Positions 45,885 to 54,122 are shown, counted from the stretch's first letter. The stretch: DNA of 64,000 nucleotides from JAQBVV01 sp965249205 (GCA_965249205.1 CBDFLL010000006.1:1054001-1118000); one strand, 5' to 3'. Numbers and translations: made by a program. The notes: a model not told the origin generated them from the letters alone.

Positions 45885-48041
45885 CTACTTCGCCAAGGGG
45901 TCCGGGCGTAGCTGAAAGTGCACGGCGAGCGGCTTGCTACCCTTGCCGCCCTCCATGAGCCACGGTGTGCGGTCGCCGCTGGACGACCACAGCCCGCGCC
46001 CTTTCCAGCCGGCGTCTGGGTCGTCGATGCGCCCGTCAAGCCCTTTGGCGTAAAAGCCCATCGGGTACGGCACGCGCAGGGTCACCATCGCGCCATCCGA
46101 GAAGGCGATCAGGCCGTCGTTGAGATTGCCCGTCGAGATCGGCACGTCGTCGCCGAGGCCGAACGTGTTGTGCTGGTCGACCCACGTGTAATAGCTCGAC
46201 TCCGCGCTATTGTCGCCGATCCCCTCGAATCCAGGACCTGGGTACTGGTGGAAGGTCCACCCCTCGGGGCAGTGGTCGCCGGTGGCGGCCTCCGGTCCGT
46301 TGAGCGGCCCGGTGCATTTGCGCCGGTCGAAGCTTGCCAGATGCCCACTGGCCAGCGACACCCAGACCACTCCCTCGCCGTCGATGTCGGCGCCACGCGG
46401 CCCGAATCCTGGCGACGGCACATTGTAGAACTCGGCCAGCGCCGTGCTCGGCGGATTGTCGCCGGGATCCAGCCGAGTCACGGAACCAGGCGTCCCGAAC
46501 GCACGCGAACCCCAGATCGACCCGTCCACCGGACTCGGCATCACGGCGTAGAAACCGGCAATCAGTCGCTTGTCCTTAGTGGGATCGATCGGCTGATCGG
46601 CCTCGACATAGTCGTCCCGTTGTCCGTTGCCGTTGGTGTCGAGAATAAGCGCCGTCCATCCTTGCGACTGCGCCGCATCACCCGTCTCGTCGAACTTTTT
46701 GGTGTCGAGCCAGCCGACCACCGGACCACCTCCGCTGGTCCAGAGCGTCTCGTTCTCGTCGAACCCGAACTGCGGATGATGATTGCCGAAACAGGTGTCG
46801 ATAAACGTGTACTCCTGCGTTTCGGGATCGAACATCGCGAGGTGACGCGTCGCGTTATCGCGTGGGGTCAACATGGCGGACGGATGATCGGAGCCCTCCC
46901 TGCAGAAGTCCGGATTCTCTGACTCTCGGATCGCGGCGGTCAGCCACACCCGACCTCTCGAGTCGAGCATGGAGTTGTGGTTGTTGGCTCTGGTATCCCA
47001 GATCCGCTCGTTGCCCCAGTACGGCGACGGCTGCAACGGATCGAGCGCCGCGGCGTGGCCGGGCCCAAGACTGAGCGCCATGTCTGCGTCTCGCACGGGC
47101 ATGTTGAACGTTGTCATGGTGTTGCTGGCCGGATCGAGGATCGGCATCACATCCGAGCTGTACTCAGGCGAGCCGTACAGCGCGCCGTATCCGTTGACCG
47201 TCGGATTGCGCTTGTCGGTCGAGATCAGGTCGTGCAGATACTGCTTCTCATTCATCCAGTCGCGGACCGTGACGACGATGTTGCGCTCGACGCCCTGCGG
47301 GCGCTCCGGCGCGGTGCGGGGCAACTCGCCGTCCGCGATGCGGTCCAGCCAGTCGCCGTAATTGGCCACGCTCTGACCGCCGAGCCTCGTGAGCGCCCCG
47401 AGCATCTGCCCGCCGGACTGTCCCGACTGGATGCGACGTGTCCATGCCTGCTCACCCGACTCGAATGTGCCGAGCTCTTCGGGAACAGTACGGGTCGACG
47501 CCTGGCCGATCTGATGACACCCGATGCAGCCGTTGCTCCGCATGGCGTTCAGCCAGGTCGTCTGCGTGACGCCGGCTTGAATGCGCGGGTTGCCGCCGCC
47601 GAACTCTTCCTCGGCGGGGATCTTCAGCATCGAGTACCAGTGGATGGCCGGATAGTACTCGGCCGCGTCGGCTTCGGTTGGCGCCGGCGTGGCCGTGATG
47701 TTCACGAGCTCGCCCGGTGACGCCGCGCTCTTGGCGCTGTCGACGAGGCCGTAGCCACGCGCCCAGATATCGTAAGTGGCCGACGGCAGGTCGGGCACCA
47801 CGTAGCGGCCCTCGTCGTCGGTGACAACGCTCTTGATGTATCGGACATCCAGGTCGTTGGTTTCGGCGATCACCCAGACGCCAGCCTCGGGCCCGTTGGG
47901 TCCGGCTACCACGCCGCCGATATCGTCGGCGTCGATCTCAATCGCCGGCTGCTGGGCGCATGATGCGGCCAGGCCGCCTAGCACGAGGACGGCCACCGAG
48001 GCCGATGCCACGATCAATCGGGAATATCTGTTCGGTTGCAT
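45885..48041 (-). CDS. Lipoprotein with carboxypeptidase-regulatory-like, c-type heme and beta-propeller-like regions
   Basis: 718 residues. Lipobox LAASC near residue 28 suggests lipidation. Residues 40-115 form a carboxypeptidase D regulatory-like beta-sandwich (GEVTDDEGRYVVPDLP-type: TDDEGRYVVPDLPSATYDIW). CIGCHQ near 175 is a c-type heme site, so the protein is probably a periplasmic or outer-membrane heme protein. The remaining 500 residues have repeated W/G/D-rich blades reminiscent of virginiamycin B lyase or Vgb-type propellers (GEGVVWVSLASGHLASFDRRKCTG). Similar large proteins are common in Vicinamibacteria. Function unknown. Confidence 0.85.
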   Translation of the reverse strand: MQPNRYSRLIVASASVAVLVLGGLAASCAQQPAIEIDADDIGGVVAGPNGPEAGVWVIAETNDLDVRYIKSVVTDDEGRYVVPDLPSATYDIWARGYGLVDSAKSAASPGELVNITATPAPTEADAAEYYPAIHWYSMLKIPAEEEFGGGNPRIQAGVTQTTWLNAMRSNGCIGCHQIGQASTRTVPEELGTFESGEQAWTRRIQSGQSGGQMLGALTRLGGQSVANYGDWLDRIADGELPRTAPERPQGVERNIVVTVRDWMNEKQYLHDLISTDKRNPTVNGYGALYGSPEYSSDVMPILDPASNTMTTFNMPVRDADMALSLGPGHAAALDPLQPSPYWGNERIWDTRANNHNSMLDSRGRVWLTAAIRESENPDFCREGSDHPSAMLTPRDNATRHLAMFDPETQEYTFIDTCFGNHHPQFGFDENETLWTSGGGPVVGWLDTKKFDETGDAAQSQGWTALILDTNGNGQRDDYVEADQPIDPTKDKRLIAGFYAVMPSPVDGSIWGSRAFGTPGSVTRLDPGDNPPSTALAEFYNVPSPGFGPRGADIDGEGVVWVSLASGHLASFDRRKCTGPLNGPEAATGDHCPEGWTFHQYPGPGFEGIGDNSAESSYYTWVDQHNTFGLGDDVPISTGNLNDGLIAFSDGAMVTLRVPYPMGFYAKGLDGRIDDPDAGWKGRGLWSSSGDRTPWLMEGGKGSKPLAVHFQLRPDPLAK

Positions 48042-48211
48042 GATGCGACCCTCTCAATGACGGATAACGTGCCACGCGGCCACCGGTGCCGATGCCTTCC
48101 GCGAGCGAGAATACACAACGTGTGTGCACCTGTCCAACCGGCCGAGAGATGCCCCGACGCGCCCGGCACATCGGGTAGAATGCTTCGAACGGAAGTTACG
48201 GAGGATATCTC

Positions 48212-48595
48212 ATGAAGAAGCAGTCAACCCGCCTCGTTTTTGCGACTGCTGCGGCCATCGCGCTGGTTGCAGCCCTCTTCGTCCCCGCGTCCGCACATCA
48301 CGGTTGGGGCGGCAACGCGAGTGAAGAAACCGAGGTCACCGGCACGGTCGAAATGGTGAGCCTCGCCGGCCCGCACGCCACGATGAAGGTGCGCGTGGGC
48401 GGCCAGGTCTGGGACATCACGCTGGCGCCACCGGCGCGGACTCAGCGCGCGGGTCTCAGGACGGACTCTATCCCGATCGGCGCGACGGTCACCGTTGTGG
48501 GCCATAGGAACGAGACGGCCGGTCGTTTCGAGATGAAGTCCGAGCGGGTGACGTGGGACGCGAAGGTATTCGACGTCTATCCCAACCGGCACTGA
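48212..48595 (+). CDS. DUF6152 family protein
   Basis: 127 residues, signal peptide ending ASAHH. The mature part is a small beta-barrel with GTVEMVSLAGPHATMKVRV and the histidine pair near the mature N-terminus. DUF6152 proteins often neighbour DUF6644 membrane proteins, as here (23 bases downstream). GGAGGATATC upstream gives a ribosome binding site. Possibly a metal-binding exported protein; unproven. Confidence 0.85.
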   Translation: MKKQSTRLVFATAAAIALVAALFVPASAHHGWGGNASEETEVTGTVEMVSLAGPHATMKVRVGGQVWDITLAPPARTQRAGLRTDSIPIGATVTVVGHRNETAGRFEMKSERVTWDAKVFDVYPNRH

Positions 48596-48618
48596 GCTGA
48601 TCGCGTCCGGTAGCTGGT

Positions 48619-49104
48619 GTGCCCGAGTTCCTGGCGTGGATCGAAGCATCTGCGCTGGGTGTACTGATGCGGGAGTCCGGCGTCTGGACGTACGGCATCG
48701 TCAACCTGGGGCACATCCTCGGGATCTCATCGCTGTTCGGTTCACTGCTCATTCTTGACCTGCACCTGTTGGGTCTGTGGGGCCGGGTACCGTTGGCCGC
48801 GCTCTCGCGCGCGACGGTCCCGGTGGCACAAGTCGGGTTTGCGCTCGCCGCGCTCAGCGGTATCAGCATGCTGAGCGCGAACGCAACCGAGTACATCGGC
48901 AATCCGTTTCTCGCGATCAAGTTTCCCGCCATCGGTCTAGGCCTGGTCAACGTATGGGTGCTCAGTCGGCTTCCGGCCTGGCGCGAGCGCGATCAAAGGG
49001 AACCGACAGCCAGAGAGCATCGCCATCTGGCGATCGCCGGGGGCGTGTCGCTTGGTTGCTGGCTCACCGCCATCACCGCAGGGAGGATGATCGGCTACTG
49101 GTAA
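48619..49104 (+). CDS. DUF6644-like integral membrane protein
   Basis: 161 residues, GTG start. Four hydrophobic helices: the first contains LGHILGISSLFGSLLILDLHLLGLW, others QVGFALAALSGISML, FLAIKFPAIGLGLVNVWVL and LAIAGGVSLGCWLTAITAG. Histidines inside helix 1 could bind heme or metal. Paired with the DUF6152 gene, so they probably form one two-gene operon. Confidence 0.8.
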   Translation: MPEFLAWIEASALGVLMRESGVWTYGIVNLGHILGISSLFGSLLILDLHLLGLWGRVPLAALSRATVPVAQVGFALAALSGISMLSANATEYIGNPFLAIKFPAIGLGLVNVWVLSRLPAWRERDQREPTAREHRHLAIAGGVSLGCWLTAITAGRMIGYW

Positions 49105-49161
49105 GGATTGGCTGCTGTTAAGATAAGTAGTTCGCAGTCACGCGGCGCGCTCCCTCTATGT

Positions 49162-49237
49162 GTCCCCATCGTCCAGAGGCCTAGGACGCGGCCCTTTCAA
49201 GGCTGAAACCCGGGTTCGAATCCCGGTGGGGACGCCA
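49162..49237 (+). tRNA. tRNA-Glu (anticodon TTC)
   Basis: Acceptor GTCCCCA pairs with TGGGGAC, anticodon stem CGGCC/GGCTG around loop CTTTCAA gives TTC, T-arm GGGTTCGAATCCC, CCA encoded at 49235-49237. The adjacent integrase gene reads towards it, marking its 3-prime end as the probable attachment site of the prophage. Confidence 0.96.
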
Positions 49238-49255
49238 CCTATTACAGGTGTTTTA
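49236..49255 (+). terminator. Hairpin plus T-run after tRNA-Glu
   Basis: CACCT-ATTAC-AGGTG followed by TTTTA, a short 5-bp stem with T-tract directly after the tRNA CCA. It would terminate the tRNA transcript. Confidence 0.6.
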
Positions 49256-49334
49256 GATATGTTTCGCTGTTTTATTCGATAGACACAGGTGCCATAAACG
49301 CGCCATTAAACCGGGCGAAAGTTTACAAATGAGT

Positions 49335-50354
49335 TTACGGTTTTTTCCATGCCCGGATCGCGGTCAGCACGCGCGGGTCGACCGCACCCAGGGTGTACCG
49401 GTGGGTGAGCTGTGGCGTGCTATGCCCCATGAGGACTTGCGTGGCTCGGATGTCGCCGGACCTCAGATAGATTTCCGTGCCGAAGCTATGCCTGAGCGCG
49501 TACGGGGTCACAGGAGGTACGCCGACACGCTGGCACGCCCGCAGTAGCACGCGGCGCAGTGCGGACTGACTGAAGGCGCCCCAGGCCCCTTCCGTGGCCA
49601 TCGCGTCGAATGCCTGCACCCCCTCGTCAGAGAGCGGCACGATGCGCGCCGCCGTGCCGGCGCCCTTTCGCCGGCCGTGGACCGCGACGAGCCGCGTTTC
49701 CAGGTTCACATCGCCCGGCTGGATCCGCATGATCTCGGCGTGCGGGATCCCCGTGTAGGCGAGGACCTTCAACCGCGCCTTCGCCTTGCTGGCGGGCATG
49801 GCCTCGAAGAGCTTCGCGATCACGTCGTAGGTGACGGCCAGTGGTAGCGGGGCGGGTTCGGGGAACTTCGGCACCTCGCGGGCGGGGTTGTACGCGGCCT
49901 TGCCGTCGAGCACGGTGTAGAGGTGAACCAGCGCGGTTCGGAGTTTGTTGCAACTCGCCGCCGACAGCGTCACCGTGCGCGTGCGTTCGGGCTCGCCGAG
50001 CTTGTGCCGCTGTCGGACTTGCTTCGGGGTGGTGCGCCACTCGGCCAACTTCGTTCGGATCATGGCGGGTGTGATCTGGACACGATTGAGCGGCCCGAAC
50101 GCCTCGACCCACGCGGCGATGTGTCGCGCGCGCTGGTCGTACGTGGGCATGGGCGTGACCGCCCGCAGGTACTTCTTCGCGTCGGCCGCGAACGTGCCCG
50201 TGCGCGGGCGAGTGCGGTGCGTGAATTCGACGGACGTGAGCCAGCGGCGAATGATGGCGGGTGGGGTGTCACGCGGAAAGCGTTTCGCATAGAGATGGCC
50301 GTCGAGGCGCCGATGCGCCATCAGCCCCGCCGGGGTCTTGGTGACGTGCTTCAC
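49335..50354 (-). CDS. int: Phage integrase (tyrosine recombinase), atypical active site
   Basis: 339 residues. N-terminal core-binding domain and C-terminal catalytic domain with PYALRHSFGTEIY (R), LMGHSTPQLTHRYT (H and nucleophile Y). Box I reads AYTGIPHAEIMRI where most enzymes have TGxR, so the first arginine is not seen, and the H of H-x-L-R is Y. This box appears in a subgroup of phage integrases in my recollection. It lies 97 bases from tRNA-Glu and transcribes towards it. Confidence 0.88.
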   Translation of the reverse strand: MKHVTKTPAGLMAHRRLDGHLYAKRFPRDTPPAIIRRWLTSVEFTHRTRPRTGTFAADAKKYLRAVTPMPTYDQRARHIAAWVEAFGPLNRVQITPAMIRTKLAEWRTTPKQVRQRHKLGEPERTRTVTLSAASCNKLRTALVHLYTVLDGKAAYNPAREVPKFPEPAPLPLAVTYDVIAKLFEAMPASKAKARLKVLAYTGIPHAEIMRIQPGDVNLETRLVAVHGRRKGAGTAARIVPLSDEGVQAFDAMATEGAWGAFSQSALRRVLLRACQRVGVPPVTPYALRHSFGTEIYLRSGDIRATQVLMGHSTPQLTHRYTLGAVDPRVLTAIRAWKKP

Positions 50355-50429
50355 GGGTTCAGTCCCAGCCTCTTCGACGGAGTAGGCTGCCCGCGATTCT
50401 CGCCGCTCTCAACGATGTCATCGCCCCCG

Positions 50430-50627
50430 TCACGCGAACGTCCGTCCCGCCCACTTCACCTCGCCGATGACTTCAGCGTCGGCTGGCCAGGGTCGCGTGG
50501 GCCACTCCCGCTTGTCCGGGTGGTCGCTGACGAGCTGCCAGGTGCCCGCGCGACTCTTCCCCGCGCGCTTCACGATCAGGCCGTCCTCGGTGCGCACGAC
50601 ATAGAAGGCGACTTGGCGCGGTTCACT
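50430..50627 (-). pseudogene. Fragment of an S24-family repressor C-terminus
   Basis: About 65 codons, FYVVRTEDGLIVKRAG to IGEVKWAGRTFA then stop, homologous to the C-terminus of the CI-like repressor at 51813-52517 (VRTDDGPVVKRL, WTGRTL). There is no start and no Ser region. It contains the lysine of the peptidase dyad. It overlaps the end of the adjoining lipoprotein gene by a few bases. Confidence 0.8.
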
Positions 50628-51234
50628 CTAAGGGGAACTCAAAGTTCGCTTCTGCCTCCACGAGCACGCCGCTTCCCGGGCGTGAGGTGGCATCGCCGGA
50701 AAGAGTCGGGTTGCCCCTCCCGCCGAATCGCGGATCGTCTTGATTCAGATGTAGTACCGCGCGAATCGTCACGTCGTCGTCGATGCTGGCAACCTCGAAG
50801 GCCACAGTATCTTCAGCCGTGACGCCTGCCTCCCGTTCCGCCGCCGCTAACTCTGCCATTTCATTCTGGAACGCCGCGAGATTTGCCCGCCACGCCTCGG
50901 AATCAAGCGGAATACGCCGCGGCTCGCGCCACCGGGACACCGGCTCGAACACGCTGAAGTAGTCCCGCGAGTACGCGGTGTCATTGCCGACTTCGTAGTA
51001 CGACCGCCGCACGGAGACCGACAGCCCCCCCTCATCCGGCAAGTCGGTATCGATCGCCAGCAACAGATCCTCACCGTCCAGCTCCCATTGCAGCTCGAAT
51101 CGATCGCTCACAACCTCGTTGGGCACAATCACGGCTGCGCTAATTCGTTCTGGTTCACTGTCAGGCGCACTACACGCCGTCGAGGTTAGGATGCTCACTG
51201 CGAACGTCCCAACCCATGCGCGATTCCTGTTCAC
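50623..51234 (-). CDS. Prophage-encoded lipoprotein (cargo gene)
   Basis: 203 residues from GTG 51234 (NRNRAWVGTFAVSIL), lipobox STAC near residue 21. The mature part is acidic and soluble (ELQWELDGEDLLLAI, REPRRIPLDSEAWRAN). It lies downstream of the repressor on the same strand and would be expressed from the lysogen. Such moron genes often alter the host envelope or exclude other phages; that role is inference. I do not recognise the family. Confidence 0.75.
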   Translation of the reverse strand: MNRNRAWVGTFAVSILTSTACSAPDSEPERISAAVIVPNEVVSDRFELQWELDGEDLLLAIDTDLPDEGGLSVSVRRSYYEVGNDTAYSRDYFSVFEPVSRWREPRRIPLDSEAWRANLAAFQNEMAELAAAEREAGVTAEDTVAFEVASIDDDVTIRAVLHLNQDDPRFGGRGNPTLSGDATSRPGSGVLVEAEANFEFPLE

Positions 51235-51239
51235 AACGT

Positions 51240-51300
51240 CCCCTCCACATGACTTGCCCCAGCACCTGGGCGGCGCGGGGCCACGGATATTCCGGAGCCG
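51240..51300 (-). pseudogene. Second short remnant of the repressor 3-prime end
   Basis: The minus strand reads YPWPRAAQVLGQVMW, homologous to VPWPREAVVLGQVMW of the intact repressor, but the final GRTL-stop is altered by a small deletion and the next gene starts within it. It precedes the lipoprotein gene in the same way as the intact repressor precedes its own downstream lipoprotein. Confidence 0.75.
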
Positions 51301-51333
51301 AAAGGGCCGTCGGCTGGCCGACCCGCCCCAGGT

Positions 51334-51816
51334 TTACTCCGCGACGATCTCAATTACCCCCGAGCCGGTCATGCCGCCGAAGGTGGCCGTCACCCGCACA
51401 TGGCCAACCACTAGAGCCTCCAACGATGCCGGCGCATCGGCGAACATCGATGCGTTGTCAGGTGGAATCGGCAACACGCGAGCCTCGCCTGCTACGTTCT
51501 CCACACCGAGCACGCCATCGACAACGACCCACTCGCCGGATTCCGGGACCCGAGCGCACACCGCCAGCGCCGGCCGGCCACCTGGACCTCCGACTACCGC
51601 CTTGAGCGCGCCGTCGAACTCGTCATCTAGGCGCAGCACGCACTCGCTACCCGCGCCCATGTAGACCACCGGCGCGATCTCCGTGTAGCGCGCCGACGCC
51701 GGCTCTCCCGCTCCCGGCGCGGGTTCCTCCTCGGGCGCCTCGGCGCATCCGATCCCAACCACAACACAGAGGACCAGAATTCCGATGACCTCTCGTCTGC
51801 CGCGATTCCTGTTCAC
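51334..51816 (-). CDS. Prophage-encoded lipoprotein (cargo gene)
   Basis: 160 residues from GTG 51816; the GTGA overlaps the repressor stop and GGGAGG lies upstream. The start NRNRGRREVIGILVL resembles that of the next lipoprotein gene (NRNRAWVGTF). Lipobox GIGC near residue 22, then a P/E/A-rich linker and a beta-rich domain (SECVLRLDDEFDGALKAVVGG). Translational coupling to the repressor means expression in the lysogen. Function unknown; possibly superinfection exclusion. Confidence 0.75.
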   Translation of the reverse strand: MNRNRGRREVIGILVLCVVVGIGCAEAPEEEPAPGAGEPASARYTEIAPVVYMGAGSECVLRLDDEFDGALKAVVGGPGGRPALAVCARVPESGEWVVVDGVLGVENVAGEARVLPIPPDNASMFADAPASLEALVVGHVRVTATFGGMTGSGVIEIVAE

Positions 51817-52517
51817 AACGTCCTCCCTGTCCACATCACCTGTCCCAAGACCACGGCCTCTCGCGGCCACGGTACCGGCTTGTACGCCGGGTTGTCGCTC
51901 GCCAATTGCCAGCCGTCCTCGTCCCGCTGGAGCCGCTTGACCACCGGCCCATCGTCCGTGCGCACAGCAAAAATCTTGTCCCGCCGCCGGACGGTGCGCT
52001 GAAAGTCCACGAGGATCATCGCGCGGTGCTGCAGCGTCGGCTCCATCGAATCGCCCGTGACCTCGATGACGCGGCAGCGCGTCGGATTCAGGCTGTGCCG
52101 TTTCAGCCAGTCGTCCCGGAAGGCGAGGCTGCCCAGGACGCGCTCGTCGTCGGGGTTGGCCCCTGAGCCCGCCGCGATTCCCGCCCCGTGGGTGAGCAGC
52201 ACGGGCCTGAACTCGCGGCTGTCGGCGGGCGCCAGAGCCCCGGCGTCCTCCAGCTCGCTCACCTTGGCCCGCTCCTGGGCCAGCTCAGCGGCGAGCCGGG
52301 CAGCGGGCTCGGGGTGGTCCGTGAGGCCCGCCAGGTAGTCGAGCGAAATGTTGAGTTCCCGAGCGGCCTTCGTCGCGCCGTCAAAGAGCAAGGCCGAGCG
52401 GCCGGTTTCAACCATAGAAATCATTGATGCGGTGTAGCGATCACCAAGCGCAACAGCTAGTTCGACCTGCTTCAATCCCGCGCGATGTCGAGATTCAGCC
52501 AAGCGTCTACCGAGCAT
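51813..52517 (-). CDS. CI-like prophage repressor (XRE + S24 peptidase)
   Basis: 234 residues. N-terminal XRE helix-turn-helix (LKQVELAVALGDRYTASMISMVETGR), C-terminal LexA-like self-cleavage domain with Ser in TGDSMEPTL and Lys in VVKRLQ. It should repress the divergent Cro-like early promoter through the palindromes at 52541-52589 and be inactivated by RecA-stimulated cleavage after DNA damage. Its 3-prime end is duplicated twice downstream. Confidence 0.93.
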   Translation of the reverse strand: MLGRRLAESRHRAGLKQVELAVALGDRYTASMISMVETGRSALLFDGATKAARELNISLDYLAGLTDHPEPAARLAAELAQERAKVSELEDAGALAPADSREFRPVLLTHGAGIAAGSGANPDDERVLGSLAFRDDWLKRHSLNPTRCRVIEVTGDSMEPTLQHRAMILVDFQRTVRRRDKIFAVRTDDGPVVKRLQRDEDGWQLASDNPAYKPVPWPREAVVLGQVMWTGRTL

Positions 52518-52540
52518 GCCTCTAGCCTAGCAACATCAAT

Positions 52541-52589
52541 ACAGTTGACAATTCAACTGAGTTGGCGTAATAATTCAATTCAGTTGACA
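52541..52589. promoter_or_regulatory. Prophage operator/early promoter
   Basis: CAGTTGA-CAAT-TCAACTG (52542-52559) is a perfect inverted repeat and CAGTTGACA recurs at 52581-52589. TTGACA (52545-52550), a 17-base spacer and TAATAA (52568-52573) form a near-consensus promoter for the Cro-like gene, overlapping the palindrome. The ATG at 52589 is only about 15 bases after the -10 box, so the transcript would be nearly leaderless. Confidence 0.8.
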
Positions 52590-52837
52590 TGCCCTACGAC
52601 GAACTCAAGACCAGAATCGCTAGCTTCCCCCTCAGCCAGGAGCAGATCGCTCTAAAGGCGGGCTACGAGCCGTCGCTGTTCAGCCGCATTCTGCGGGGCC
52701 TTCGGCCCGAGCCTGCCGACTTCGCGCAGCGCGTCACGGCCGCCCTGGACCGGCTGGAAGAGGCTGAGCGGGCGGCGGACACAGCCCGCCAGAAGGTGCT
52801 CAAGCGGGCACCGAAGGAACTGGGAGGGGCAGCGTGA
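52589..52837 (+). CDS. Cro-like small DNA-binding protein
   Basis: 82 residues. Helix-turn-helix at about 14-40 (LSQEQIALKAGYEPSLFSRIL), then an amphipathic helix. It is divergent from the repressor and first gene of the early operon, the place of cro. The start lies directly after the promoter, with no ribosome binding site. Confidence 0.8.
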   Translation: MPYDELKTRIASFPLSQEQIALKAGYEPSLFSRILRGLRPEPADFAQRVTAALDRLEEAERAADTARQKVLKRAPKELGGAA

Positions 52838-53037
52838 GGGCGCCCCTGCGCCTGCCGAAGCCGGCGTTGCACCCCTGCCACGAGCTTGGCTCGCCACACC
52901 GCGACGCGCCGGAGCAGCACGGCGTCGCGCTCCAGCCGACGCCTGAGGTCCACCGTCCGGACGCGATCGACCAGTTCGCGCTCGGCGTGAGTGCCGCACA
53001 GGCCGTCCTTGCTGGGCCACGTCGAGAGAGGCGGTAA
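52834..53037 (+). CDS. Uncertain small ORF after cro
   Basis: A 67-codon frame opened by GTGA overlap with the Cro-like stop. The sequence is P/H/A-rich and not clearly protein-like. The opposite strand in the same place reads LCGTHAERELVDRVRTVDLR and LERDAVLLRRVAVWRAKLV, which looks more like a real amphipathic protein but would run antisense into the Cro-like gene. One of the two may be real; I cannot decide. Confidence 0.3.
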   Translation: MRAPLRLPKPALHPCHELGSPHRDAPEQHGVALQPTPEVHRPDAIDQFALGVSAAQAVLAGPRRERR

Positions 53038-53067
53038 CACAGCCATGACCACCAGAGGCTACCGCCG

Positions 53068-53628
53068 ATGACGACGCCGCGGAAGCGCGCACGTCGGGGC
53101 GAAATTCCGGGGACCGTCCAGACGGTGCAGGACGCCGTCTACGAGACGATCCACAACACCCGCGGCGTCGAGCCGAAGGCCCTGGCGGAACTGATGGGGT
53201 TGCGGCATCGGGACATTCTTGAGATCGCCGACCCGTTTCGCCAGCGGCGCTTGCGCGCCGAGGAGATTCCGGCGCTCATCCACGCGACGCGCGCCGCGGG
53301 TGGGGAGGCGACCACCCTCGTGCTCGACCTGCTCGAGCGCAAGGTGGGCCGCGTCGCGATTGCCCTCCCGGCGATCCAGCCCGATCGCGCCGACGACCAC
53401 AAGCACGCGATGCGGTCGTTGAAGGAGTACGGCGAGCAGGCGGCCACGTTCGTCGAGGTTCTCGAAGACCACCAGGTCAGCGCCCAGGAATGCGCGGGCT
53501 ACACACGCGAGGCCTACGAAGCCATCACGGCCATCCTCCAGCAAGTCGCGTACGTGGAGGCGAAGTACGCCGAACGCGCCGCGGCTGGCGAGCAGCCGCC
53601 GCCTGCGCTGCGGAGTGTCGCGCGATGA
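53068..53628 (+). CDS. CII-like phage regulatory protein
   Basis: 186 residues. The region ETIHNTRGVEPKALAELMGL, then RRLRAEEIPALIHATRAAGG, has the layout of the phage regulatory protein CII/CP76 family (PF06892): helix-turn-helix then an AEEI-P-L-I-ATG-like segment. The C-terminal half is helical. Position after cro supports a regulator of early or lysogenic transcription. A four-base ATGA overlap joins it to the next small ORF. Confidence 0.7.
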   Translation: MTTPRKRARRGEIPGTVQTVQDAVYETIHNTRGVEPKALAELMGLRHRDILEIADPFRQRRLRAEEIPALIHATRAAGGEATTLVLDLLERKVGRVAIALPAIQPDRADDHKHAMRSLKEYGEQAATFVEVLEDHQVSAQECAGYTREAYEAITAILQQVAYVEAKYAERAAAGEQPPPALRSVAR

Positions 53629-53696
53629 CCGCCCAGGTGTGGGGGCCTGACGCTACGGTCCGCCAGAAGGTGCAGCGGCGGAAGGTGGCGGCATGA
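53625..53696 (+). CDS. Very small ORF (23 aa)
   Basis: Begins at ATG 53625 within the upstream stop and ends at TGA 53694-53696 inside the ATG of the next gene. The product is short and basic (VRQKVQRRKVAA at the end). The double start/stop overlap is the only evidence; it may serve translational coupling. Confidence 0.35.
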   Translation: MTAQVWGPDATVRQKVQRRKVAA

Positions 53697-53914
53697 CGGC
53701 GCCGAAACTTCCGCGCCCGAAGTCCGGCTCGCCTTACTTGCGAGCGCATGAAGCCGCAGACTACGTCCGCAAGAGCGTGAAGGGCTTCAATCGTTGGGTG
53801 AAGAGCAGCGGTGTGCCGTATCGCCTCAATGGGCGCGTGCGGTTGTTTCGCGCTGAACACCTGGATCTGATCATGGAGCGCGACACGGAGGAAGCGTTGC
53901 GGAGGAGTGCGTGA
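53693..53914 (+). CDS. Excisionase-like helix-turn-helix protein
   Basis: 73 residues. SPYLRAHEAADYVRKSVKGF, then PYRLNGRVRLFRAEHLDLIM, has the winged-helix pattern of the MerR/excisionase family: a Y/L-x-x-x-E-A-A-x-Y-V recognition start and a wing followed by R-x-x-x-x-L. It may direct excision or regulate transcription. Confidence 0.7.
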   Translation: MTAPKLPRPKSGSPYLRAHEAADYVRKSVKGFNRWVKSSGVPYRLNGRVRLFRAEHLDLIMERDTEEALRRSA

Positions 53915-54027
53915 GTCACGTCGTCGAGGACGCGATGCGAGCGGCTCTCGGGATGGTCGTCGCCATCGGCACGCAGCTGGTGCTGGACGTGCAGCGGCAA
54001 CGCGATCAGGGCGAGGCGCCGGCATGA
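53911..54027 (+). CDS. Small phage ORF (38 aa)
   Basis: GTG 53911 overlaps the previous stop as GTGA, and its own TGA overlaps the next ATG. The product is mildly hydrophobic in the middle (ALGMVVAIGTQLVLD). Unknown; supported by its place in a chain of coupled small genes. Confidence 0.4.
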   Translation: MSHVVEDAMRAALGMVVAIGTQLVLDVQRQRDQGEAPA

Positions 54028-54122
54028 CGCCCGTGCGGCTCGTCCTGCTGGTGTGCCTCGTGGTGATCTTCGCGTGCGTCTGGCGGATCTGGCCGCTGGT
54101 GGCGTGGGGGAGGGGGTGGTAA
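54024..54122 (+). CDS. Small single-span membrane protein (32 aa)
   Basis: MTPVRLVLLVCLVVIFACVW is a transmembrane segment followed by RIWPLVAWGRGW. ATGA overlap upstream, one-base TAATG overlap downstream. Unknown function, typical of small phage membrane proteins. Confidence 0.5.
   Translation: MTPVRLVLLVCLVVIFACVWRIWPLVAWGRGW

Noticed and set aside
52663..53052. Antisense gene opposite the Cro-like 3-prime end
   Set aside because: Part of it looks protein-like, but it would overlap the Cro-like gene by about 170 bases and run against the operon; mentioned only as an alternative.
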